From Nematostella vectensis (lineage: Eukaryota; Cnidaria; Anthozoa; Actiniaria; Edwardsiidae), in contig NC_064035.1 of NCBI RefSeq assembly GCF_932526225.1, positions 13,150,566 to 13,214,565 of the forward strand: a DNA stretch of 64,000 nucleotides, in the 5' to 3' direction. Below the pieces are notes generated by a model. The model saw only the letters and a program-made list of their open reading frames with translations. It ran no database searches and was not told the origin of the DNA. This document shows positions 54,601 to 64,000 of the stretch, piece after piece (the stretch's first letter is position 1; every line of letters starts with the position of its first letter). A program made the translations under genes and the position numbers.

Positions 54601-55583
54601 TTTTCCAAGGATGTTTGATAAAGCATGATTTGCCTAAAGTTTTATGGTTTGCCCACTATTATTCCTTGAAAACACAATATATAAAGCTCTTAACCTCATT
54701 CTTGCCCCAGCTGGATGCTTGTACCATGGAAGTATAACTGGAAACTCAAATACTTCAAATGATTTTAGATCAGACACCAATAACCCTTTAAAGACTTGTA
54801 GCTGCTATGAAATTTGGTCAAAATCCTGCATCTTAATCTCACTACAGTAAAGGTCTAGAGTGACATAACCTCCACTCGCTGGTACTTGAGACTCGTGCAT
54901 ATTCTACTCGAGAATGGCTCGAGAGTATCGACTCACCGAATATTCATAAGCTTGAGCGTGTTTGTGAGTGGTGATGATGAGTGATGTAGATGCCGACAAT
55001 GAAAGATGAAAGATGATCTAAAAGTAGCAAATCTCATAGGAGGCTGATGCCAAACAAGGAATCAACCTTCATTAAAACCTTTTTTAGCTGGTTGAACTAT
55101 CTGCATACTGGCCACTTTGTGTAATAAGCTGTTTTGTTTCTACAGAAAGCTCTAAATCTCCATCATAGCTACCTCGGTGGCAGAAAGATAAATGTTGAAG
55201 TAACATGTGGAGGGGGCGGATCAAGTGATAAAAGAAAAGAGAAGTTACAGGAAAAGAAAAAGAAATTCAAGAAAAAGCGTGCAGCAAAAAAAGCATCATG
55301 TGAAAAGGAGACTTCATCTAGCAATGTATCTGATAATAAGAACAAATCTGTAAAAGCAACTACAGTGGATAAATCTGCTAGTGAGAACAAACTCAAGCGC
55401 AAGAGAAATTCAGCACAAGAAAATTTAGATGATGGAGTGAAGAGAAAAAAGCTTAAAGATGCAGGGGCAATGAAGTCTCTTGTCAAAGAGCTTGAGCTTG
55501 AAAAGCTTGTGGAGCAGAGAAGTGAACTTGTTCAAGAAAAGCAAAAAAAGAAAAAGGAGAAAGAGAAAAGAGGAGATTCCTGA
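51687..55583 (+). CDS. Nop6-like single-RRM nucleolar RNA-binding protein
   Basis: Probable ribosome-biogenesis RNA-binding protein. Exons: 51687-51736, 53232-53308, 53731-53850, 54057-54113, 54289-54380, 55146-55583 (TGA). All are in phase, giving 277 residues. A basic N-terminus (KQRRIKWWKQHKKQ) precedes one RRM. RNP2 is spread over an intron as ILFVGNLPF, and RNP1 is GCGFLEI, followed by HHSYLGGRKINVEVT. The C-terminal 110 residues are extremely Lys-rich with predicted coiled coil (LEKLVEQRSELVQEKQKKKK). RRM plus a basic tail fits yeast Nop6 and its relatives, which act in small-subunit assembly. The RRM is certain and the Nop6 assignment is inference. The large first intron holds an 84-bp tandem array. 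Confidence 0.88.
52020..52190 (+). repeat. 111-bp tandem duplication
   Basis: Two copies of a segment with TTAGAACTGC and GATTATTGCATCTCATGACT start near 52020 and 52131 in the first intron of the RRM gene. Confidence 0.8.
52215..52850 (+). repeat. About 84-bp minisatellite, 7 units
   Basis: Units of 81-90 bp contain GATAATATCACAATATCGAG, CAGAGGGAAGG and TAGTAGATTCTAA. They lie in the first intron of the RRM gene. They do not include the exon borders. Confidence 0.93.
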
Positions 55584-56801
55584 TCTATGCTCAGATTGAA
55601 ACTTCTTTTAGCAGGCAAATAGCCAGTATTTACTGAGAGGAGTGTGCAGCCATATATGTCATGTGGAAAAAGTATAATAATTGACTATCTTTCCATAAAA
55701 AAAAAACAGGCGCATACCCCCCTTGGCCACTAAAAAGTGGATAATTTCTTAATAAATGCTCAAATACCACCCTTTTTCCATGTGATTGATAAAACGGTGT
55801 AGCCCTTCAAGCAAATCCTGGCTGCTTGCCTGAAAACAACCCACTTTTTAGTGTTTGTTGAGGAGTGCACACTCTCTGCTCATACCCCTACTGCAGCTAC
55901 ACACCTGTCTTGTCTTGACTTTTAATCAATCTATAAAAAGGGATTTCAACCTTTAGTTTTTGCACACAGGAATGGAAAATATTTTTTAGCTGTCTCACAC
56001 ATTCAAACTGATGCAAATAAAAATGTGTAGCATGTTACATGAGCATTCTATCAACAAGATTGAAATAAAGGTAGCATAAAACACAAACTTTTCCAAACTT
56101 AGACTTTTTGCGTGTGTTATCTATGACTGCATCCCCTTCCCTCAGCAAGTGCCTGCCGTCAACAACCCCAGTTTTTTTTTCCAAGTTTTTTTGAAAAGTA
56201 TCAAATCAAACAGCCATTTTGTCATAGACTAGAGTGATTTTCATTAACCCCTTAACTACTCTTTAGCATATTATACTATATTGTGATCTGATTCTATTGT
56301 TCTCTTTTGTGTTTTACTTGCTATGACCCTTTGACTATCACACTTTGTTTCACAGGTTAAAGAAAACCACTCTACCAAGAGTAAAAAAAAAGCATTTGTA
56401 TCGGATTATTTGGGGAAGCCAATGCGATATGTTTTATTGAATTTGGCAAATAAAGTACTAAACTTTGTTTTTAGATTGTTATTTCAAGATATTAGCACAT
56501 TATATACCTTCCAATATTAAATGACAACAATAACAAAGATGTGGCTGACAAGGATTCTTTAAGATTTTCTGCTGGTTAAGAGAATTAGAAATTGTATAGT
56601 ACATCGTATGATGACAGTCATCTCTCACATATTGTCTTAAGTGAATAGATTACCCCGCTGTGTTTTCGGCCTGGGTTTATTTGAATGGTTGCCATGAGCG
56701 CCATATCTCACCTGCCGGTATGGGACGATTTGTTGTGAAATAAAAACCACATCACGTGACCGCATTAGGAGACCACATGAGTTTCATCGAGTCCCGAAAA
56801 C
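55584..56801. other. 3' UTR of the RRM gene and promoter of the KLHL18-like gene
   Basis: AATAAA occurs at 56064 and 56449, either of which could end the RRM transcript. A dispersed element lies at 55708-55834. The last 150 bases should hold the KLHL18-like promoter/5' UTR, including CACGTGAC at 56755. No exon was seen. Confidence 0.5.
55708..55834 (+). mobile_element. Dispersed GCGCGTACACAGG-type element, diverged copy 3
   Basis: It is recognisable by CAGGCGCATACCCCCC, TTGGCCACTAAAAAGTGGAT, AATGCTCAAATACCACCCTT and CAAATCCTGGCTGC in the same order as copies 1-2, with many substitutions. Confidence 0.6.
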
Positions 56802-58511
56802 ATGGCCTCGGAAGACGGCTTGTTATTTTGTGTTCCTGACTTCCCGACTAAGGTTTTCTCAAGCCTCAACGAACTCAGAAGTGAAGAGAAACTCTGTGAT
56901 GTTACTCTTGTCGTGAAAGATCGCAGTTTGGTTTCCCATCGTGTCGTTCTAGCGGCTGCGAGCCCCTACTTCAATGCCATGTTTACTGGTGACATGCTGG
57001 AAAGCAGACTGCAAAAAGTCACTTTACATGGAATCGAGTTTGCTGCCTTGGAGGAGCTGATAAACTTTTGCTACACTGGCAGGACAGAGATACATGTCGA
57101 GAATGTTCAAAGTCTTATGTGTGCATCCAGTTTACTGCAGTTATCAAACGTGAAACAGGCTTGTGTTGAGTTCTTACATCGAGCCCTTCACCCTGCCAAC
57201 TGTCTGGGGATAAGAAGCTTCGCTGATACCTTTTGCTGTGGAGATCTTGTTCAAGCAGCCGATGTGTTTGCACTAAAGAATTTCTCCGAGGTCTCGCAGA
57301 GTGAGGAATTCCAAGCCTTAGCTCCAGACGAAGTTGTAGCGCTGATATCGAGTGAGGAGCTCAATGTTCGTGCAGAGGAAGAAGTCTTCGAGGCCGTCAT
57401 GTTTTGGTTGAAAAAAGATCTTGATGAGCGCAGAGACTTTCTTTCCGAACTTTTAAAACATGTTCGCCTACCGCTAGTCCGACCACAGTTTCTATGCGAT
57501 CGAATTGCCACCGAAGATTTAGTAAGAAATAGCCTTGCATGCAGAGATTTGATTGATGAAGCCAAGGATTTTTTGCTTCTGCCAGAGAGAAGGTCGAAGT
57601 TGCAGTCTTCACGTACGAAACCTAGAAAGTGCAGTGAAGCAGCGGGCTTGATATATGCAATAGGAGGGTTAAACTCATCTGGAGAAGCGCTCTGTTCAGT
57701 AGAGACATTTGACATGCTATCATGTCAGTGGTCACCCACATCTCCTATGAACACCCTGCGTACTCGTGTGGGTGTTGCTGTCCTAGATAACAGGCTGTAC
57801 GCTCTGGGTGGTTTTGATGGACATAAAAGGCTAAGCACTGTAGAGTTCTATAACCCTGTTTTAGATAAGTGGATTCCTGCCGCACCAATGAATACACGGC
57901 GTAGCGCGCTAGGGGCAGCTACTGTCAATGGAAAGATCTATGTTGTGGGAGGATATGATGGTCACATTTCCCTCAGCACAATGGAGTGTTACTCAGCTAC
58001 AGCCAATTCCTGGTCATTCCTGGCACCCATGTCTACACTCCGTAGTGCTGCAGGCGTTACTGAATTGAATGGCAAGCTGTTTGTGATTGGCGGTCACAAT
58101 GGACTGTCAATTTTCAGCTCAGTGGAAGTCTATGACCCCCAGACAGACAAGTGGGGCCCTGGAGCATCCCTTCTAATGCGTAGATGCCGTGTTGGCGTGG
58201 CAACCCTTAATAGCTGCATCTATGTTTGCGGTGGTTATGATGGAAGCTCGTTTTTAAACACTGTAGAGTGCTATGATCCTCAGACACAGCAATGGAGCTT
58301 TGTGGCTCCAATGAATACCCGTCGCAGCAGAGTTGCAGTGGTTGCTTTGGGCAACTGTCTCTATGCTATTGGAGGGTACGATGGCCTTACTAATCTGAAC
58401 ACAGTGGAGTGTTTTGATCCTAGAGCCAATCGCTGGAGCTTTGTCAGCCCCATGTGCAAGCATCAGGGAGGGGTAGGGGCTGGGGTTTTACCAAGGGGAC
58501 CTTTTGTCTAG
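56802..58511 (+). CDS. KLHL18: KLHL18-like BTB-BACK-Kelch protein, intronless
   Basis: Substrate adaptor for Cullin-3 ubiquitin ligases. The 569-residue frame is uninterrupted. A BTB domain lies at about residues 20-127 (EKLCDVTLVVKD, HRVVLAAASPYFNAMFTGDM) and binds CUL3. BACK lies at about 132-240 (CLGIRSFADTF, LPLVRPQFL). Six Kelch repeats from about 285 each carry a YAIGG/YVVGG-type turn, with RSAAGVTELNGKLFVIGGHN and RRSRVAVVALGNCLYAIGGY as examples. Length, the LVDEAKD-like segment (LIDEAKDFLLLPERR) before the Kelch region, and the C-terminal KHQGGVGAGVL match KLHL18 along the whole protein. The lack of introns stands out among its intron-rich neighbours. AATAAA signals lie at 59279 and 59357. 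Confidence 0.96.
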   Translation: MASEDGLLFCVPDFPTKVFSSLNELRSEEKLCDVTLVVKDRSLVSHRVVLAAASPYFNAMFTGDMLESRLQKVTLHGIEFAALEELINFCYTGRTEIHVENVQSLMCASSLLQLSNVKQACVEFLHRALHPANCLGIRSFADTFCCGDLVQAADVFALKNFSEVSQSEEFQALAPDEVVALISSEELNVRAEEEVFEAVMFWLKKDLDERRDFLSELLKHVRLPLVRPQFLCDRIATEDLVRNSLACRDLIDEAKDFLLLPERRSKLQSSRTKPRKCSEAAGLIYAIGGLNSSGEALCSVETFDMLSCQWSPTSPMNTLRTRVGVAVLDNRLYALGGFDGHKRLSTVEFYNPVLDKWIPAAPMNTRRSALGAATVNGKIYVVGGYDGHISLSTMECYSATANSWSFLAPMSTLRSAAGVTELNGKLFVIGGHNGLSIFSSVEVYDPQTDKWGPGASLLMRRCRVGVATLNSCIYVCGGYDGSSFLNTVECYDPQTQQWSFVAPMNTRRSRVAVVALGNCLYAIGGYDGLTNLNTVECFDPRANRWSFVSPMCKHQGGVGAGVLPRGPFV

Positions 58512-58930
58512 AGATACAGATTTAAGAACAATCAACTTTTGTTGAGTTATAGACAGTTTAGAAATGTTTAATTCTGCTTTCCATGTGGAAAGTTTTACAG
58601 TATTGATTTACAGAAAAACAACATCAATGGATTTCAAAGTACCTTTTGTTCAGTATGGGAACACACAAATTTCATTGGCTAGGACAGAGGGCACAATGAG
58701 TATGCAAGCCTTGTGAAGTCACACCTAACCTTTGCCTAAAAGTATTTTTGTCTTGTATTGTAACAAGAAATATCCTGCTCTTCTTCAGAAGAATGACTCC
58801 TGAATTTGAAGAGAATGTAAATTCAGCTACGATAGAGTAGGCTAACCCTAGCAAATAACCGTCTTAGACTCAAAATGACCTTTTAGGCACTTGTGAAATG
58901 ATCTCATATGAAGGCTCCGGATATCCAAAA

Positions 58931-59050
58931 TATGATATCTCAAATGATAGCTCGGGGTACCACAGTAAAATGATATCTCAAATGATAACGCTGGGTACTG
59001 TGATAATATATCTTAAATGATAGCTCTGGGTACCATGGTAATGTGATACC
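58931..59050. repeat. About 38-bp tandem repeat, 3 units
   Basis: Three imperfect units contain GATATCTCAAATGATAGCTC and GGGTACCA, in the 3' flank of the KLHL18-like gene. Confidence 0.85.
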
Positions 59051-59278
59051 CCTATAATGGTGCACTTTTTCCCTAAAATGAAATGTGGACAGATCAATAA
59101 GAATTTGCAACAAGGCAGTATAATACAAAAGCTCTATGAGTATTATATTTTAAAAAATACAAAACAAAGCAGGATTGGATATTTACAAAATCCTGGACAT
59201 AAAAAAAATTAATAATTAGTATGTATTTACTTGGATTTTCAAGTTTGAATACCAAATCGACATTTTTGCACACTGTTT

Positions 59279-59284
59279 AATAAA
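59279..59284 (+). terminator. Polyadenylation signal AATAAA, KLHL18-like gene
   Basis: First canonical AATAAA after the stop, about 770 bases downstream; another follows at 59357-59362. Confidence 0.45.
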
Positions 59285-59426
59285 CATATAGTTATGAAAT
59301 TCTAATAAAATTTGTTGACCATGTATTTATGCATTTTAAAAATAGGTTAAACAAGGAATAAAGTTTGTCCAAAATTTAAAATTCATGCTTTGATTCATTG
59401 ATTGTTAGAGTGTTGCTATTCACATG

Positions 59427-59510
59427 CTACAGGAGGTCATTCACAAAGACAATCAATAGTAGCAGACCAAGGATTGAGCCTTTAGGAATGCAACATGAAG
59501 CAAGAGGTGT
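59427..59510 (-). pseudogene. Fragment of a non-LTR reverse transcriptase
   Basis: The minus strand reads IPKGSILGLLLLIVFVNDLL before a stop. This fits the (P)QGSxLGPLLFxxxxNDL block of LINE-type reverse transcriptases, with the usual proline after LG replaced by leucine. Only this block is present, with no catalytic YxDD segment, so it is a dead remnant. It lies between the KLHL18-like gene and the PAN-EGF gene. Confidence 0.65.
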
Positions 59511-59565
59511 GGCGGTTATTTTTTCTATCGATAAACAAAGATACCAGTTTCTACTTAAACAAAAA

Positions 59566-59640
59566 GATCTCATTTTTGCGTGCATCTGTCCTCTAATAGA
59601 TGCACTGATGATGTCACATCGTGTCATGAACAAAAAAGTA
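59566..59640 (+). repeat. Dispersed repeat fragment, copy 2
   Basis: Same-orientation match of 1727-1800 (GTCCTCTAATAGATGC..., GTGTCATGAACAAAAAAGTA). It directly adjoins the coding minisatellite of the PAN-EGF gene. Confidence 0.6.
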
Positions 59641-59659
59641 TGGCACTGACGATTGGTTG

Positions 59660-59944
59660 TTGCCATGGAACTGGCTGATGTTGCCTAGGTACTGGTGGGT
59701 GTTGCTGTTGCACTTGCTGATGTTGCCGTGGTACTTGCAGGTGTTGCCATGGTACTAGTTAGTGTTGCCATGGTACTGATGGGTGTTGCGGTGGTAATGG
59801 CTGATGTTGCCATGGTACTGGTTGATGTTGCCGTGGTATTGGCTGATGTCGCCATGGTACTGGCTGATATTGCCGTGGTATTGGCTGATGTCGCCATGGT
59901 ACTGGCTGATATTGCCGTGGTATTGGCTGATGCTGGCATGGTAG
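59660..59944 (-). repeat. 21-bp minisatellite, mostly coding
   Basis: Thirteen or so 21-bp units (seven codons, minus-strand consensus around AGTACCATGGCAACATCAGCC) show a 42-bp higher-order alternation at the right end. Units from 59685 to 59944 are read as the Ser/Thr-rich tail of the PAN-EGF protein. The leftmost unit lies beyond the stop codon. Confidence 0.9.
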
Positions 59945-61838
59945 CTGGTGAAATAAAGATCTTTTCAGCTTGATGTTCATTATCTGTCTAAAACACTACT
60001 GCTGCTTTTACCTTCAGTGCATGTACTGCCCACTTGCGAATACCCAGCAGCACATTGACAGGAGTAGGAGCCGTATGTATTGACACATGCATAAAGCGAC
60101 ACATTGCCGCACACACCCTTGGTCCTGCATTCATCTTTGTCTATTAGAAACAAGTAAGCTTAGTCACATACTTTTCTACTTGGCATATCAGAAGGGTGTC
60201 CTATATTGGTAAGAGAAATAAGTAAACAAGTCACCTATTCTACTAGGCATAAAGAGGGCAAACTGTGTCAAGGGGAGGGGAGGGGCTGGAAACAAAGCAT
60301 GATGTAGTATCACGCATGCGCATACCATCGTCACATCTTGATCCTTGGTATCCTTGTGCGCACAAGCATCTGAAACCTTTGCTGGTAAAGCCAACATGGC
60401 ATGTTGCACCATTCTTGCATGGCGTTGAGAGACATGGATTCTGTGCAAAAATAAAAAATATCATCTTTACGAGAGGTTGGTGGTGGTGGGGGAGGGTTTG
60501 TGAATGTTTTAATAATCACACTTGTCTCTCAATTGACGACCTTTTTCTGGACGTAGCAGTGGTTGGACACTGGGGATGCATGCCTCTATATTTTCAAAAA
60601 TGTATAAGGACAAGACCAATAGGGGCGTGGCTGTGTCCCCCAATTTTTTTTTTCAGTTTCTGTAGCGTGCCCCCAACTGCTTTGAGGCCTGCTACAGATC
60701 TGTTTTTTGTTTTAAGTAAAAGAAAATCATTTTGTACTTGTACATTTTATACTCCCTAGTGGAATAAGTGTGTGTGTGTGTGGGGGTGGGTGGGGGGGGG
60801 TGTGAAAAGTTTGGCTTTAGAATGGTACGCTATTATTATTATTATTATTATTTTCTTTTTTCTTCATTCAACGTATCTAAGATAGTCGCGGATTCAACGA
60901 GAAACGCCTACTTCTAAACGATCTGCAAAAAGTAACTGAAAAAGAAAGGCCCGTGCAGTGTCGACTCCTTATAGCCCCATGTTCACGTAAGAGATAAATC
61001 TCTCGTTGGACTAGCTTCAGCTCTGTCCCTCTTATCCTTATTTTTATCGACTTGTTATACCTTTTGCATTGCAAATAAGCGGCCACTTTCGAATAAGCGA
61101 CCAGAACTCTTATTCAACCACCCTCTCAACCCGAACAAACCAACATGAAAAATAAACGAACAAAACAGGGCGCTATAGAACTGCAGTAAGCTCACAGATT
61201 TGAATCCACGATACATAAATCCCATTTTGCTTTGCAGCACTGTTTCTTCATCGTTGATAGCGCCGTTCAGCTCACACTGTCTCAGCCCGTTTACTTGTGG
61301 CCCCAAGTTGACTGAAAGACATTCATGGTTCGTATAGCACTTTACGCGGCATTCAAACTCCGAGAAGACAGCGTATGTTGCTAAGACTGCGCCGGTCAAG
61401 ACCTTATCCTCTTGAACAGCCCCAAAATTCGCTTTTCGGCAATCTTCTGTGAAAGGAAAATTTTTGTTACAAAAAAGTGAAGCGATTTTAAATTATTTAA
61501 AGCGAAAAATAACTCGAAGGTTTAAAAAACTAGGTTTTCTGGAACTGAACACAAACTTTATTCACAAAGTTATCAGCGAATACTTTTGGTAAACGATTCA
61601 GATTCAAATACAGCTCACAATATTCGAATCAATAGAGAAAAATAATCCAGTTTCAACAAGGAAAGATTAAAAGTGGTCGCATGTAGTATAGTAAGCGTAC
61701 AAAATTGCGAATAAACACTACTACGCATGTAGTATAGTAAGCGTACAAAATTGCGAATAAACAGTTACCTGCTAATACTTGTTTTCTTCCAATATTCAAG
61801 GCGAAAAACGCGAATATCAACCAAATCCACGTTCTCAT
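59685..61838 (-). CDS. Secreted PAN/apple-EGF-EGF protein with Ser/Thr-rich repeat tail
   Basis: Probable secreted adhesion or matrix protein; its partner is unknown. Exons (minus): 61838-61769, 61446-61196, 60440-60326, 60140-60012, 59944-59685 (TAG). All are in phase, giving 274 residues. Exon 1 is a signal peptide (MRTWIWLIFAFFALNIG). Exon 2 is a PAN/apple domain with spaced cysteines (ECRVKCYTNHECLSVNLG, QCELNG). Exon 3 is one EGF domain (NPCLSTPCKNGATC, CLCAQGYQGSRC). Exon 4 is a calcium-binding-type EGF (DKDECRTKGVCG, NTYGSYSCQCAAGY). Exon 5 is a mucin-like run of seven-residue ASTMATS/ANTTAIS units, likely O-glycosylated. No membrane helix or GPI signal is evident. The stop interrupts the repeat array, so the tail may be shortened relative to an ancestor. 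Confidence 0.85.
60765..60855. repeat. GT/G-rich run and (ATT)n microsatellite
   Basis: A GTGTGTG and G-run stretch is followed by about seven ATT trinucleotides, in an intron of the PAN-EGF gene. Confidence 0.9.
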
Positions 61839-63046
61839 GATTATAATATGACAATCTAAACTGCTTTACAGTAGCAATTCCCGTCCCGTTGCGAACAGGC
61901 CCTCCAGGACTCTTTGAACGTTACTAACCATATTTCACTTAAACAAAACATTTCTATATTAACAACTACTGAAATTGTTCGCCTTCTTTGATTAAAACTC
62001 ATTGTGTCCTTTTCGCCTCCCGCTGTAGAGAGTCTATGATCGTTTTTTTAATATCGGTCATATTTCGGGTCTTCAGCTGTTCGTCTTTTTCATGAGATGC
62101 AAAATTTTCCCATTCAGAAAATCTAATTACTAAATTAAATTTACTAAATTCATTTAATGTAATAAAAACTTTAGGGTTTGACATATTAGGGTTTGATTTT
62201 GTTTTGAAAATTATATATCTATATCAAGGATTCTAATTTTTGGCTTTTATTGAATCTTCATAACTCTTTTTTGTACTGTGTTAATCCATTCTAACCTTAA
62301 CAACAATTCGTGTGGCTTATGGGAGCATAAACAATATTAATTAATAAAATATTTCAATATTGCACAATGGAATGCAAAGCCAGATTATAATATGAAATGA
62401 ATAGAAAAACTACAGACAAATGCAGAATTAACTAGGCGGTATGCGTAGCCGTGGTATCTGTTATCATCACAAGATTTAAAATGTTTGTGATGTCAACATG
62501 GTATGAAGAGCTGCCACTCCAAACGTCAGGAAATTATTCTATTTTCACAGAGGCGTAAAACATGCTATTTCACTTGTGTTGGTTTATATACAAGATTATT
62601 ATCGTCAAAGTTTATACCAAACTCTCTTCTGGATACTTAGTAACGCTCTGTGTAAACAGCGCGAAAACCAGCAAACTCGAAAACAGCCACCATTTGCAAC
62701 CTCGTTCCAAGGGCCTTCTTCTTTTCCAGTTCTTTCACCCTCGCCCCCCCCCCCCTTTTTCCATATGATACCTATGACTGCGTACCCACTTAGAAAAACC
62801 AGGGTATGCCTTTGATGTTGGCGATGTTTGTACACCGTGTTGGGAGATGCTACGAGGAAGTTCGCAATCATTCCCCTTGTGGTCAGAGGAGCGAGCCGGT
62901 GCCACTGTTATTTGCACGGGTCTTTTAATATATGAAATATCCCATAATCGATACCGAGTGACCCCATAGCCTAGGCCGAATAGAATTGACTATGGCGTGT
63001 TTGAGGTGTGCAGATCTCGAAGACGTCGAAGGGGGAAGCGAACTTT
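61839..63046. other. Spacer between two minus-strand genes
   Basis: It contains the PAN-EGF promoter/5' UTR and the 3' flank of the TUT1-like gene. It is AT-rich and has a poly-C-linked dispersed element fragment at 62746-62816. No supported exon. Confidence 0.5.
62746..62816 (+). mobile_element. Dispersed GCGCGTACACAGG-type element, end fragment
   Basis: CTTTTTCCATATGATACCTATGACTGCGTACCC matches the right end of the copy at 42102-42258 (TTTTTCCCAATGATACCTATGACTGCGCACCC). Only this end is recognisable. Confidence 0.6.
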
Positions 63047-64000
63047 TCAGGGATCTTTTTCGTAGCGTCTATAATACATCCCTACCACTTTCTTTTTGAA
63101 AAGTGCGTAAAAGTTTCCAAACGTACCAAAACCTTGGCTTCTCACGTGGTGGAGGTAGAATGAGGCCCTTGGTCTATCTTGATCGGCCTTGTGTTTATAA
63201 ACCAGCCTGAAGACTAACACTGGAAGTGCGGTACCACGTGAGCTTGAAGGGGATACGTCGCCATCTACAGAAGGAGATTCACCCTGAAGATGACTCTTCT
63301 CCTGCGAACCATCTCGTTCAGCAATTATCCTCCGCCGCTGCCTCCTAGAGTGTGTCCATGTGTTTTCCCAAGCAGTGCATGTTGCAATAAGGAGGATTGA
63401 GTCTGGAAATTTTTCAATGCATTCGACTTTGCTGCTTGGAAAACGCTCCGGATTATCCAAAGTAGAATCAGAGGATGTTAAAACCTCATTTAAAAGTCCA
63501 TCTTTATCTTGAAGTTCTTTCGATGTAATTTCCGTTTTCTCGACCTCATAGTGAACCTTAAGGTCTTCCGTCAAGAACCGCAGTACATCTCTTAACAGAT
63601 CATCCTCAGAAGTAAAATCAGGAGAGTCCTTACCTACAGCTAAAGGCACATCAAACGAACATTGCTCAAGCTTCCTTGCCCTCGTCTCACCACACGACGT
63701 TGTCAACAATGCAATGATACCTTTGGTGTCTCGAAAGTATTCCAGAGGGCAAATCCTCTTGCAAACCTCTCTCGCAGTCATCATGTACTTGATTAAGTCC
63801 TTTAGAGCCATAGTGCTTAAACTGCGAGTCACATTGTGTGATAACTCAAATGGGTCTTGTACACAAAAGTCGGTCAAATCGAATTCCACGATCTTTGGCA
63901 ATGACATGGCGTTGTCACCTTTTGTGCGACTCCTCATTACTTCTTGTAGTTCTTCTTGGATGGCCAACTTCGTACAATGCTGTCCCGTACGTATATTGAC
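63047..64000 (-). CDS. TUT1: C-terminal part of a TUT1-like terminal uridylyltransferase, cut by the window edge
   Basis: Nucleotidyltransferase that, in vertebrates, oligouridylates U6 snRNA and can act as a nuclear poly(A) polymerase. The frame is open to the window edge and ends with TGA at 63047-63049, 317 residues. It opens near the end of the PAP-associated region with DLTDFCVQDPFELSHNV, close to the TUT1 motif VQDPFEL. Farther on, TAWENTWTHSRRQRRR resembles the basic W-rich C-terminal element of TUT1. The catalytic domain and RRM/zinc finger expected upstream lie outside the window, so activity cannot be judged. The stretch shown has no intron. Confidence 0.75.
   Translation of the reverse strand, partial: VNIRTGQHCTKLAIQEELQEVMRSRTKGDNAMSLPKIVEFDLTDFCVQDPFELSHNVTRSLSTMALKDLIKYMMTAREVCKRICPLEYFRDTKGIIALLTTSCGETRARKLEQCSFDVPLAVGKDSPDFTSEDDLLRDVLRFLTEDLKVHYEVEKTEITSKELQDKDGLLNEVLTSSDSTLDNPERFPSSKVECIEKFPDSILLIATCTAWENTWTHSRRQRRRIIAERDGSQEKSHLQGESPSVDGDVSPSSSRGTALPVLVFRLVYKHKADQDRPRASFYLHHVRSQGFGTFGNFYALFKKKVVGMYYRRYEKDP

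Larger units (their letters stand above)
58512..59426. other. KLHL18-like 3' flank
   Basis: 3' untranslated DNA, AT-rich. It has AATAAA at 59279 and 59357 and a three-copy repeat at 58931-59050. No other exon is visible. Confidence 0.55.

Noticed and set aside
59695-59973. Plus-strand Val/Ala-rich hydrophobic frame
   Set aside because: It is antisense to the coding 21-bp repeat of the PAN-EGF gene. The minus-strand reading joins four upstream exons in phase, while the plus strand has no such support.

Overview
The window is animal nuclear DNA. It carries an intron-rich cluster of eight protein genes plus one unassigned exon. The genes include a TGF-beta family type II receptor kinase, an integrin alpha chain, a SPARC-like matrix protein, a GULP/CED-6 engulfment adaptor and a KLHL18-type Kelch protein. 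This gene set is metazoan-specific. Vertebrate-like protein sequence and exon structure combined with compact spacing suggest an early-branching animal, most likely an anthozoan cnidarian such as a sea anemone. The species call is inference only.

Layout from left to right: a 36-bp minisatellite (1-852) next to an unassigned exon (901-1029); a repeat-rich gene-poor stretch to about 9.5 kb; an activin type II receptor gene (+, about 9.5-15.3 kb); a 60-bp minisatellite and a 1.1-kb inverted-repeat element (17.8-20.1 kb); a GULP1-like gene (+, 20.6-28.2 kb) with another long-inverted-repeat element in an intron; a 32-exon integrin alpha gene (+, 29.7-46.2 kb); a convergent SPARC-like gene (-, 47.3-50.6 kb); a Nop6-like RRM gene (+, 51.7-55.6 kb); an intronless KLHL18-like gene (+, 56.8-58.5 kb); a secreted PAN-EGF-EGF protein with a Ser/Thr repeat tail (-, 59.7-61.8 kb); and the C-terminal part of a TUT1-like nucleotidyltransferase (-, 63.0 kb to the edge). 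Exon boundaries were read by eye from GT/AG (once GC/AG) signals and checked by codon phase. Most models close in phase. Two gaps, one in the integrin gene and one in the SPARC-like gene, imply a short unseen exon.

The genes are independent transcription units rather than an operon. Several products act at the cell surface or in the matrix: receptor kinase, integrin, SPARC-like protein and PAN-EGF protein.

The most striking pattern is in the repeats. In the integrin and SPARC-like genes, many intronic tandem arrays are made of copies of the adjoining exon-intron junction itself. The end of an exon plus its 5' splice site, or a 3' splice site plus the start of an exon, has been copied from 2 to about 30 times. 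Each array lays down a row of decoy splice sites beside the real one. I see this at about nine junctions within 17 kb, with unit lengths from 31 to about 136 bp and very different degrees of decay. That suggests a recurring local process rather than one event.
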